A stretch of 22,578 nucleotides of DNA from an uncultured Veillonella sp. (GTDB taxonomy: Bacteria; Bacillota; Negativicutes; Veillonellales; Veillonellaceae), in NCBI RefSeq assembly GCF_900545205.1, contig NZ_UQYC01000026.1, forward strand, positions 1 through 22,578, written 5' to 3'. The translations under genes were made by a program, and so were the position numbers. Position 1 is the stretch's first letter. Every line of letters begins with the position of its first letter. The notes under the pieces are model-generated. The model did not search any database, was not told the origin of the DNA, and saw only the letters and a program-made list of their open reading frames with translations. Positions 16,220 through 22,578 of this stretch are shown here, piece by piece.

Positions 16220-16226
16220 AATTTGT

Positions 16227-16394
16227 TTATTTATCAAGTTCTACTAATCTATGTAGTTCACCATTAACGAACCACATTTCACAACGCACGTTGTCTTGGT
16301 CTACTAATGTTGCCATGTATAACCCATCTTGATTAGGTTGAATATCTTCTGCGAATTGATGTGTTTTTCCCTCGAATGTAAATACTTGCGCCAT
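16227..16394 (-). CDS. Small phage protein of unknown function (55 aa)
   Basis: A 55-residue acidic soluble protein, beginning MAQVFTFEGKTHQFAEDIQP and ending ELHRLVELDK. AAAGGA lies 8 bases before the ATG and the terminator stands just past the stop. I do not recognise a family. The alternating pattern (MATLVDQDNVRCEMWFVNGE) suggests a small beta-sheet domain. It is separated from the lysis genes by about 90 bases holding two inverted repeats, unlike the other phage genes, which overlap. It could be a late accessory gene or a moron expressed from the lysogen. A 60-codon GTG frame overlapping it is considered spurious. Confidence 0.7.
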   Translation of the reverse strand: MAQVFTFEGKTHQFAEDIQPNQDGLYMATLVDQDNVRCEMWFVNGELHRLVELDK

Positions 16395-16433
16395 AATATA
16401 TTCCTTTCAGTTAAAAGTAAAAATATGTAACTG

Positions 16434-16467
16434 TCAACTAACAGTTGATTGTTGCAAGCCGTGCAAC
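16434..16467. repeat. Two adjacent small inverted repeats upstream of the 55-aa gene
   Basis: TCAACT-AAC-AGTTGA (16434-16448) and GTTGCA-AGCCG-TGCAAC (16451-16467) lie side by side in the only sizeable gap of this phage operon. On the minus strand TTGACA at 16437-16432 overlaps the first repeat and resembles a -35 box, but the best -10 (TTTAAC, 16-base spacing) would put the start of transcription at the ribosome site. They could be RNA hairpins or an operator. Confidence 0.35.
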
Positions 16468-16486
16468 TCGGAGATATATGGATCAC

Positions 16487-17068
16487 CTACCATCTCACAA
16501 CTTTAACTAATGCGGATGCGCCTTTAAACTCTGAACCTCTAAAGTGTGCTAACCCTTGTACTTTTTTATCTTCATATCCAACTGTTTCGTATACTTCACC
16601 ATTAGTCATTACTGTTACACCAGCCAATATGCTATGTGGTTTATCTAATTTGATTTTGTACACATCTACTTTTTGTTCCTCTGTATTAGCAACTACTGCA
16701 GTCCTATCAGATTTTTCAGTTGCTGCTTTAGGTACATTAGGGTTGCTATGTGCAATATCCTGTTTAACCCTTTCTGCAGCCTTTTCTACAGTAGGTGCTT
16801 GCGTATAATAAGTCGCTACTGGTTGAGTTCTTTCCTTAATGGAAATAACCTCTTGTGCTTGTTGTTCCGTTACATGAATTGCTTTTGACAATTCTTTAGG
16901 TGATTTAGCTTGTTGTTGAGTAATTACAACAGGCTTTTCAATCTGTTTCTGTTTATACAGATGATAGCATCCCATACACACTAATATAAATACCAACATA
17001 GGAATTAACACCTGTGAGGTGCGTTTATGTGTTTTTATATAAGTTAGTACCTTACGTAGATAAAACAT
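16487..17068 (-). CDS. Membrane-anchored phage protein downstream of the endolysin, possible envelope-lysis factor
   Basis: A 193-residue protein with a basic N-terminus, one membrane segment at about 19-38 (QVLIPMLVFILVCMGCYHLY), then a long polar stretch rich in Gln, Lys and Glu (about 40-125) and a C-terminal beta-rich domain of about 60 residues (KPHSILAGVTVMTNGEVYET). With positive residues before the segment, the bulk should be periplasmic. Topology and position after holin and endolysin genes resemble an inner-membrane spanin (Rz type), needed by phages of diderm hosts. No separate outer-membrane lipoprotein partner is visible, and the folded C-terminus differs from the plain coiled coil of Rz, so the role is inference. 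It starts 4 bases after the endolysin stop. Confidence 0.7.
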   Translation of the reverse strand: MFYLRKVLTYIKTHKRTSQVLIPMLVFILVCMGCYHLYKQKQIEKPVVITQQQAKSPKELSKAIHVTEQQAQEVISIKERTQPVATYYTQAPTVEKAAERVKQDIAHSNPNVPKAATEKSDRTAVVANTEEQKVDVYKIKLDKPHSILAGVTVMTNGEVYETVGYEDKKVQGLAHFRGSEFKGASALVKVVRW

Positions 17069-17072
17069 TCAC

Positions 17073-17729
17073 CTATGCCCCCTCTACCTCTTCCATTAGC
17101 ATTTTTAACGCTTTCATTTTCTCATCCATAAATCGATTGTTAAGACTATCACGTAACACGCTATTATTCCATTCGTAACTCATGCACGTATCATAGATAC
17201 CAGCGATTAGGTCATAATCAAAACGCTTATCGTCAATGTAGGATAGGTTTGGTAGTTCAATGTCTAATGCTTTTTCCATTAACTTTAATGCATCATTGAA
17301 CATATTAACGATTTCACCAGTACCATATTGTACCGCTCTACTCCATACTACATCCTTTAATGCATTAGAATGCTTTTCTACATTGAATAGATTTTGTTTA
17401 AGATACTCACACGCTACATCGTAGTAAGCACTTTTAATATAGTCATGTTGCATCTTTTCAAAACCTACCGCATCAAGTGTACCTAGTTCTTTCCATTTGG
17501 CAATAAAGCCATCAGAATTGATTTCACCGCTATCTATCAAGGCTCTTGCGTAGTCTGTGTAAAAACCACCTTGTTTTAAACCCCAACCTAAAAACGCATC
17601 AACACTACCACAATTACTTGCTAGTTGATATGTGCCATAAGAGATACCACCAGCATCATTGATGCCACTAGATACACACGCTGGGTCTCCATTACTTTCA
17701 TATTCAGCACTCAATAAACCTAATTCCAT
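17073..17729 (-). CDS. Phage endolysin (lysozyme-like)
   Basis: A 218-residue soluble protein without signal peptide. The N-terminus (SAEYESNGDPACVSSG, then NDAGGISYGTYQLAS and GSVDAFLGW) is the pattern of lysozyme/chitosanase-like peptidoglycan hydrolases found in Firmicute phages. Glu9 or Glu11 in SAEYES is the likely acid catalyst, and the GGISYGTYQL loop forms the cleft. It should cut cell-wall glycan during lysis and depend on the holin for export. The ATG overlaps the end of the upstream small membrane gene by 10 bases, with AAAGGAG upstream. Lysis function is likely; the bond cut is not certain. Confidence 0.8.
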   Translation of the reverse strand: MELGLLSAEYESNGDPACVSSGINDAGGISYGTYQLASNCGSVDAFLGWGLKQGGFYTDYARALIDSGEINSDGFIAKWKELGTLDAVGFEKMQHDYIKSAYYDVACEYLKQNLFNVEKHSNALKDVVWSRAVQYGTGEIVNMFNDALKLMEKALDIELPNLSYIDDKRFDYDLIAGIYDTCMSYEWNNSVLRDSLNNRFMDEKMKALKMLMEEVEGA

Positions 17730-17893
17730 TTCGCTTGCTCCTTTCTATTGTTTTCTCTACCGCCCAAATAACCAACTAAGCCTGACGATATACTCATTGC
17801 TAATTCGTTGTAACCATATAGGATAGCCATTATATTTACAGTTCCTAATATGAGTATTGTCAGAACCTCTCTTATACTTATTTTCTCAATCAT
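17720..17893 (-). CDS. Small phage membrane protein, second holin or holin-like (57 aa)
   Basis: A 57-residue protein with a membrane segment at about 9-28 (EVLTILILGTVNIMAILYGY), a weaker hydrophobic stretch at 31-44 and a charged C-terminus (RENNRKEQAKWN). It starts with an ATGA overlap with the preceding holin gene and its end overlaps the endolysin start, so all three are translationally coupled. Size, charge pattern and position fit a small holin, antiholin or pinholin; it is not recognised by a named family motif. Confidence 0.7.
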   Translation of the reverse strand: MIEKISIREVLTILILGTVNIMAILYGYNELAMSISSGLVGYLGGRENNRKEQAKWN

Positions 17894-18435
17894 TTAATCG
17901 CATCCTTTATTGATTTAACGAACGCTATCAATTCTTTAACCAAACTCATCGCACGTTTAAACCATCTAGTTTCTACTAATTCAAGTTCAATCATATTCTC
18001 TACAATCGATGCTAACTCAACCATGATTGGTACTAGATACATCAATGTAGATAGGAATACATCAATGCGACCTAACATTGGAATGTCTACATCAGGTAGT
18101 GTTAAGAGAATGAACGATAAGAGGAATAACCACGGATAAGATTTAACTAATTTCTTAGTCATATCTGCTCTTAGTTTTCCGCTTACAAGAAATCTGCGTT
18201 GGTGTCCATCGATTTCAACACTCGCCCATCCTCTCCATATGATCGCAAGGAACATATTCTTGAATGTGATTTCCCTTTTAGTAGCCAAATTAAAATTGCG
18301 TGCCTCGACTAAGACACGCAACAATGTATCAACAAACACTAATACAACACTTGTAAATATGGCTAGTGAAATTCTAACCGCCTCGCTTACACTAAAAACT
18401 TCGAACATAAAAGGTGAAAGAAAAACTTCAATCAT
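17890..18435 (-). CDS. Phage holin family membrane protein
   Basis: A 181-residue polytopic membrane protein with hydrophobic segments at about 18-42, 98-113 and 122-145 and possibly one near 60. MVELASIVENMIELEL at about 138-153 resembles the conserved end of the Phage_holin_4 (toxin secretion/phage lysis holin) family, where E-x-x-S-I-x-E-N is typical. Holins open the inner membrane at a set time and release the endolysin. GGAGA lies 7 bases before the ATG, within the end of the upstream gene, and the downstream small membrane gene overlaps by 4 bases. Confidence 0.72.
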   Translation of the reverse strand: MIEVFLSPFMFEVFSVSEAVRISLAIFTSVVLVFVDTLLRVLVEARNFNLATKREITFKNMFLAIIWRGWASVEIDGHQRRFLVSGKLRADMTKKLVKSYPWLFLLSFILLTLPDVDIPMLGRIDVFLSTLMYLVPIMVELASIVENMIELELVETRWFKRAMSLVKELIAFVKSIKDAIK

Positions 18436-18437
18436 GC

Positions 18438-18917
18438 TTACTCTCCAATTCGTTCTATCTTGATATATAATTTCCGTCCACTAACATTTACAGTATCTCT
18501 CCAACCATTGATATTAACTGTAGCATTTGCCATAAGACCTGAACGTGCGCTAACATTTACTTCAATATCTGTAGATGTTGTGATTGTAAATTCATTGCTC
18601 TTGTTGTTTACTCCCTCAACCGTTGCCCTGTATCTGCCTTTAGGTAAGTACACAAACATCTTTTCAGTCCCCCTAATATCTTCAGGGTACTTTTGCCAAT
18701 TCCAAGTAGTATACCATATAGGGTTAGTTTGAACATATCTTTTAGCACCATTTGATATACGTTGTACAACAAGGGCGGTTTTATCCGCCCCTAATCGTGC
18801 ATAGTATGTTTTGCCACTAATAACTATCGGTAGTCGCTCTTCGCCTACATCACGCAAGTTATCTGTCAGTCCAAATGTTAATGTATCATTTCCTTTCTTA
18901 ACTTTCAGATTAGGCAT
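18438..18917 (-). CDS. Tail-associated phage protein of unknown function
   Basis: A 159-residue soluble, beta-rich protein, beginning MPNLKVKKGNDTLTFGLTDN, with many aromatic residues in the middle (NPIWYTTWNWQKYP) and an Ig-like-looking C-terminal half (LPKGRYRATVEG, then NEFTITTSTDIEVNVSA). I do not recognise a family. Its start overlaps the tail-fibre stop by one base (TAATG), so the two are cotranslated; small proteins in this position are often fibre chaperones, fibre caps or baseplate decorations. That role is an inference from position. Confidence 0.65.
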   Translation of the reverse strand: MPNLKVKKGNDTLTFGLTDNLRDVGEERLPIVISGKTYYARLGADKTALVVQRISNGAKRYVQTNPIWYTTWNWQKYPEDIRGTEKMFVYLPKGRYRATVEGVNNKSNEFTITTSTDIEVNVSARSGLMANATVNINGWRDTVNVSGRKLYIKIERIGE

Positions 18918-21436
18918 TATTCAACATACACCTCGTTTCCACCAGTAGCACTCCACAATTTCAATCGGCTATTTAATGATGTTTGTACTCTCCCCCAAGA
19001 TTTCCATTTATCAGCCATAAACATTCTGTGGTATGTTTCACCATTGAACGCATGGAATGTTTGGTCTATCATCTTACCTTTGCCAAAGTTCATTACAATT
19101 AACATACCTTGTTTATGAGAACGTGGTGGATTATTAGCACCACCATCAAAGTTGATTTCAATAGCACCTTGTTCTGTGAATGTGTTCCAGTCTTTCTCTG
19201 CATCAACTTTAGAGTACGGAAAACATAATTGGTCTACTTCCGATTTCTTAACAAAGTTATCGTCTACATCCTTTTTCTTATAAATAGCCGTTCCGTAATG
19301 TTTGGTGGTAAGTACTGTGAAACTATCTGTACCATCATAGTGTTTAAATTCCTTACCTTTAACAAACGTATTAACGGAGTTATCGCCAAGTTCTACGTTA
19401 CCACTAGTAGATACTTTAGCCATGCCAACACCATGTCCGTCAGGTTTATAACCCTCGATTAAGGTATTATTAGCCATTTTAAGTGCGCCACTTAATGTAC
19501 CGCCTGTTAGTTTGAGATAATCAAGCGTTGCCAATCGTGCAGTATTGATAGAGTTTTGATAGTCTTTATTTGGATCACCAACATAAATATCTACTTGGTG
19601 TCGCTTGTTTGGTTTTTCAGTCAATACCGCAAAATAGAATTTGCCGTTGTAATAAGCTATATCTTCGATTTCAGTAGTTCTATTGATTTCAATAATCTGT
19701 TTAACTGTGCCAAATGGTGTACATTCTACCAAGCTACCAAGAGTTGCACTCATGATGCATCCGTTTAACATGAAAGCACCATTGTTATTGAAATCATCGT
19801 ACTGGTAATCAACTTGATATGATTTCATTTTCACAAAATCATCGTTGTATAAGTTGATTTCACGCAAGCGTTGTTGACCGCTAATAGGTACGATACTTAC
19901 ATAAGTACGTGTGATTGGGTCATAGCCAATATTGAATACACGTTCATTCAATGTGATAGTACGTTCATATTGCATTGTATCTGCGTTAAGTACTGTTAGA
20001 TTGTTTCCGTTCTTCAACCCATTGGCAAGATAAATCATATTGGTGTTTTTGTTATAACACATTGTGTTACAATGCCCCATTTTATCTGGGTCATTAAACT
20101 TATACGTACCTACAATCTCAAACGTGGATGAATTGAGTTCATATAATATTTGGTTGTTACCATCACCGCTAATACAAGCTAATACGAATACATTCTTCTT
20201 ATCGTTGTAAGTGAACCCTTGGCATTGGTTCACCTCATCGCCGTATTGAATGTTTTTTACAAACGCAATGTTATTTGCACCTTTAAGCATTGGTGTTTCA
20301 GTCGGATAGAACGGCTTGATATTGCTATAAGTACCCATATCCATTACGCTATCGACTGTGTTAAACGATAGATGCTCATTGATTTTGTAGATGCCATTAG
20401 GTATCAACAAGATTTTATTTTTTAGATTATCGTTAGCACGTTTAAAGGCTGCGGTATCATCTGCTACACCATCACCTACTGCTCCAAAGTCTTTTACAGA
20501 AACGATGCCATACAAGCTATCTTTAGTTTGGTATTTTGCATCAGCCTCGGTTTTAGTAACCAAGCCACCGCCATTAGGCAATGCAATTTGTTCTGCTTTA
20601 GCTGCTGCAGTTTCTGCACGTTTAGCAGCATCTGTTGCCTTGATAGCATTACTTGCGATTGATGTTTGTTTATTATCAATGTCGGTTTTTAAATTGCGTG
20701 CTTGACTGACTAACTCATTAATATCTCGTTTATCGACTGTAGTTTGTCCAGCGTAAGCCTTAGCATCTCTTACTAATCGTTCTGCAGTCGCAACATTAGT
20801 TGAGGATGTATCAAGTGCGGTATTAGCCGTTGCCAATTTATCGTCAACAGTTGATGCAATCGTTTTGATTTCTTCGCCCAATCGGTTAATAGTATCTGCA
20901 TTAGCGTTAATCTTATCTGATTTTTCGCTAATCGTATTCATAGCACTTATCGCATCATTAGCAGCTTTCACGGAACGCTCTACAATATCCCTTGCAACTT
21001 CATTTGCGTTTTTGTCGCTATCCACTCGAATTTTTAATGAGCGGTCTAGTTCTGCTTTCATTTCTTGTAAAATGAGTATGATCTTATCCGTTGCGTGTTC
21101 GATATTCTCGAATGGATACTCATCAGGCAAGTCCATATCTTGTGAAATAGGTGTTCTGCGTTCCAAGATAACCTTTTGCCCTACGGCTAGTGCATCGCCA
21201 TTCGCCGGATAGATTACCGATTTGGTGTTTTCGTCATAATCGATATTCCCTACTTGTACCGCCTCTGTACCATCTTCATCAACAATAGTTAGTTTAATAT
21301 CCTCGATTTGTACAAAATCATAAGGGAAAATAAACTTCTTATTTCTCCCATCACATTGATACACTACAGATGGTTTTAGTACTTCTGGTGTCAATTTAAC
21401 ATCCCCTTTCAGTTGTATATAAATAGGACTACCCAT
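18917..21436 (-). CDS. Phage tail fibre, T7-type N-terminus with knob-like C-terminus
   Basis: An 839-residue receptor-binding fibre. Residues about 20-140 match the T7 gp17 N-terminal domain, which fixes the fibre to a short tail (VVYQCDGRNKKFIFPYDF, then VILERRTPISQDMDLPDEYP). A coiled-coil/Ala-rich shaft runs to about 295. VKDFGAVGDGVADDTAAF at about 311-328 is the signature that opens a pectate-lyase-like beta-helix, but the part after it (about 385-620) instead looks like repeated four-stranded blades of a propeller (LYELNSSTFEIVGTYKFN, LTVLNADTMQYERTITLN). LKLTGGTLSGALKM near 640 is a common shaft-to-tip motif, and the last 90 residues (DWNTFTEQGAIEINF, WKSWGRV) resemble the pyocin-knob tip that contacts the host surface. 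Confidence 0.88.
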   Translation of the reverse strand: MGSPIYIQLKGDVKLTPEVLKPSVVYQCDGRNKKFIFPYDFVQIEDIKLTIVDEDGTEAVQVGNIDYDENTKSVIYPANGDALAVGQKVILERRTPISQDMDLPDEYPFENIEHATDKIILILQEMKAELDRSLKIRVDSDKNANEVARDIVERSVKAANDAISAMNTISEKSDKINANADTINRLGEEIKTIASTVDDKLATANTALDTSSTNVATAERLVRDAKAYAGQTTVDKRDINELVSQARNLKTDIDNKQTSIASNAIKATDAAKRAETAAAKAEQIALPNGGGLVTKTEADAKYQTKDSLYGIVSVKDFGAVGDGVADDTAAFKRANDNLKNKILLIPNGIYKINEHLSFNTVDSVMDMGTYSNIKPFYPTETPMLKGANNIAFVKNIQYGDEVNQCQGFTYNDKKNVFVLACISGDGNNQILYELNSSTFEIVGTYKFNDPDKMGHCNTMCYNKNTNMIYLANGLKNGNNLTVLNADTMQYERTITLNERVFNIGYDPITRTYVSIVPISGQQRLREINLYNDDFVKMKSYQVDYQYDDFNNNGAFMLNGCIMSATLGSLVECTPFGTVKQIIEINRTTEIEDIAYYNGKFYFAVLTEKPNKRHQVDIYVGDPNKDYQNSINTARLATLDYLKLTGGTLSGALKMANNTLIEGYKPDGHGVGMAKVSTSGNVELGDNSVNTFVKGKEFKHYDGTDSFTVLTTKHYGTAIYKKKDVDDNFVKKSEVDQLCFPYSKVDAEKDWNTFTEQGAIEINFDGGANNPPRSHKQGMLIVMNFGKGKMIDQTFHAFNGETYHRMFMADKWKSWGRVQTSLNSRLKLWSATGGNEVYVE

Positions 21437-21449
21437 TATGGATAGTCCT
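21425..21449 (-). promoter_or_regulatory. Hairpin over the tail-fibre ribosome site and start codon
   Basis: AGGACTA and TAGTCCT form a stem that extends, with one mismatch, to 10 positions per arm and encloses the ATG. The AAGGAC ribosome site lies in the 5' arm on the minus strand, so the fold would hide it. No long T-run follows, so a terminator is less likely. Confidence 0.45.
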
Positions 21450-21455
21450 TATTTA

Positions 21456-22578
21456 TCAATGTTTCTTTTTGTCTTTTTTAGTTTTAAGTCTGCGGTCAAA
21501 TACAATAGCCATGATTACATCCTCTAGCTTTGCATCGGTATCGGTGAACGCATATTTAGCTAATGTCCATAGTCCGTCTGTTACAGTATCGCTAAAACCA
21601 GTTGCCCTGTTCGTTAACTGGCTAAGACTTCTGCCTAAATCAACACCATCTTTTTTATCATTGATAATAGCATTGCCTACATCGTAAAACTTCTCTACGA
21701 TGCTTAAAGCCATAACGCTATTACCTTTATTAAATGGTCTATCACCTAGAATGTATTTCATAGCCATATTTGACATATCACGGATGATTGGTACACCCAT
21801 AGTACCTTGTGAGACTAATTCCTCAATAAACGACTTAGCTAAATCATCAGGCTTATCATCATCACCATTTGTCATAGCTTTATACGCCATCATACCTATT
21901 GCTGGAGCTACCAATGACCACCATAGCATTTTAACGAACCTTGCATAATCGCCATTATCCTTACGTGCATAATTCCCCTCTGTTATGATGTTATACAACG
22001 TATTAGCGTAGGAATAGAACGGAACGAATAGTTGAGTAAATATAGAACGTGAACGTTGAATAGCAGCAGCATCTTTAGTATCACCGCTACCAAATATATC
22101 TCGGACTGCTCTGTCGCCAGCCTCGATAGATTGTTGTTCTATCCATTCTGCACTTACACCCTCTTTACTCATGAGTTCCGCTTGCTTTTGATCATATGCA
22201 AACTTCCATACAGGAATAGACAATGCAAAGTCTGTTTCTGTAAGCAATCTAAACCCCATTTGGTTTATATCGTCTCTAACATTTGCAAGTTGTTCTACCT
22301 TATAACCACCTACATTTGTATCACCTAAACGTAAGCCTTTACCTGCAATCGATAAACCTTTTTTCAAGTCTTTATCCAAAGTTTGAACACGCTCACGCAT
22401 GAAGATTGATTGTGCTAATACAAAATCTCTAGTGTTGTTATAAGTGGTTGTGCCATGTCCATAGAACCCTAACCCAGCATGGTTAACCGCTCTAATAGTA
22501 TTACCTATTCCTATGCGATAAAACGCTACTGGAATGTTTAGCGCATTTTGTAAGGCTACTGATACCCTACCAACCATA
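21456..22578 (-). CDS. Large phage virion or polyvalent protein, C-terminal part (partial)
   Basis: At least 373 residues; the frame is open to the right edge, so the start lies outside. The visible part is mostly helical with two hydrophobic stretches (FVPFYSYANTLYNII, then MLWWSLVAPAIGMMAYKAM at about residues 215-233) and ends in a basic tail (RRLKTKKDKKKH). RSIFTQLFVPFYSYANTLYN resembles the ends of very large phage proteins that combine several domains (internal virion or DNA-ejection proteins and polyvalent proteins). Position before a T7-type fibre would fit an internal virion protein injected with DNA. The gene ends 19 bases before the fibre start. Confidence 0.65.
   Translation of the reverse strand, partial: MVGRVSVALQNALNIPVAFYRIGIGNTIRAVNHAGLGFYGHGTTTYNNTRDFVLAQSIFMRERVQTLDKDLKKGLSIAGKGLRLGDTNVGGYKVEQLANVRDDINQMGFRLLTETDFALSIPVWKFAYDQKQAELMSKEGVSAEWIEQQSIEAGDRAVRDIFGSGDTKDAAAIQRSRSIFTQLFVPFYSYANTLYNIITEGNYARKDNGDYARFVKMLWWSLVAPAIGMMAYKAMTNGDDDKPDDLAKSFIEELVSQGTMGVPIIRDMSNMAMKYILGDRPFNKGNSVMALSIVEKFYDVGNAIINDKKDGVDLGRSLSQLTNRATGFSDTVTDGLWTLAKYAFTDTDAKLEDVIMAIVFDRRLKTKKDKKKH

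Larger units (their letters stand above)
16050..22578 (-). mobile_element. Prophage, left end (late structural and lysis genes)
   Basis: A continuous set of co-directed, tightly packed or overlapping genes with phage character: end of a large virion or polyvalent protein, T7-type tail fibre, tail-associated unknown, holin, small membrane protein, endolysin, membrane-anchored unknown and a small orphan. It ends in a strong terminator about 145 bases from the chromosomal junction. The order (fibre then lysis genes at the end of the late operon) is normal for tailed phages. The T7-type fibre domain suggests short-tailed morphology. Integrase, repressor, packaging and capsid genes are not in the window and should lie to the right. 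Confidence 0.88.

Noticed and set aside
16040..16230. tRNA gene as the phage attachment site
   Set aside because: No cloverleaf or tRNA 3' end is recognisable near the junction; the chromosomal side is the pilin-like coding fragment.
16304..16486. 60-codon GTG frame with a CxxC pair (MIHISPSCTACNN)
   Set aside because: It overlaps the better supported 55-residue gene in another frame, has no ribosome site and shows no family pattern.
20391..21212. Plus-strand frames inside the tail-fibre shaft
   Set aside because: They are open because of repeated Ala/Lys/Asn codons in the coiled-coil region on the other strand and have no independent support.

Overview
The window looks like the chromosome of a diderm Firmicute of the Negativicutes, most likely Veillonella. 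That placement is inferred from AT-rich DNA, Firmicute-type housekeeping genes, and genes that imply an outer membrane (a MacA/MacB-type export system and a type IV pilus/pseudopilin operon). It is not based on a database match. Every gene I can support lies on the minus strand, so transcription runs from high to low coordinates throughout.

Chromosomal part (positions 1 to about 16050, listed left to right, which is against transcription): a U32-family RlhA-like protein whose C-terminus is cut by the window edge; pheT and pheS; a hotdog thioesterase; a three-gene MacA/MacB-like export operon (adaptor, ATPase, permease) with a strong promoter carrying a palindrome at its start point; pfkA, overlapped by a shikimate-kinase-like gene with a long charged tail; and a seven-gene type IV pilus/pseudopilin operon (prepilin peptidase, four prepilin-like proteins, then PilM-, PilN- and PilO-like proteins). 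Rho-independent terminators separate the units: after pheT, after the export operon, after pfkA and after the pil operon.

At 15879-16049, directly upstream of the prepilin peptidase, is a 56-codon promoterless fragment that reads like the C-terminal half of a type IV pilin. Its N-terminal half (the prepilin cleavage site and hydrophobic helix) is absent, an in-frame stop lies two codons upstream, and from there on the sequence is phage-like. The simplest reading is that a prophage has integrated inside the major pilin gene and separated the pilin 5' part, and probably the assembly ATPase and platform genes, from the peptidase, minor pilins and PilMNO genes seen here.

Prophage part (about 16050 to 22578, continuing past the right edge): in transcription order, the end of a large virion or polyvalent protein, a tail fibre with a T7-type N-terminus and a knob-like C-terminus, a small tail-associated unknown, a holin-like membrane protein, a second small membrane protein, an endolysin, a membrane-anchored unknown that could serve in envelope lysis, a 55-residue orphan gene, and a strong terminator that insulates the phage late transcript from the host pil genes. 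The T7-type fibre domain suggests a podovirus-like particle. No integrase, repressor, capsid or terminase gene is in the window; they would lie to the right.

The most interesting point is the phage-pilin junction. If excision is precise it would restore pilin, and with it possibly transformation and twitching, similar in principle to prophage control of comK in Listeria.
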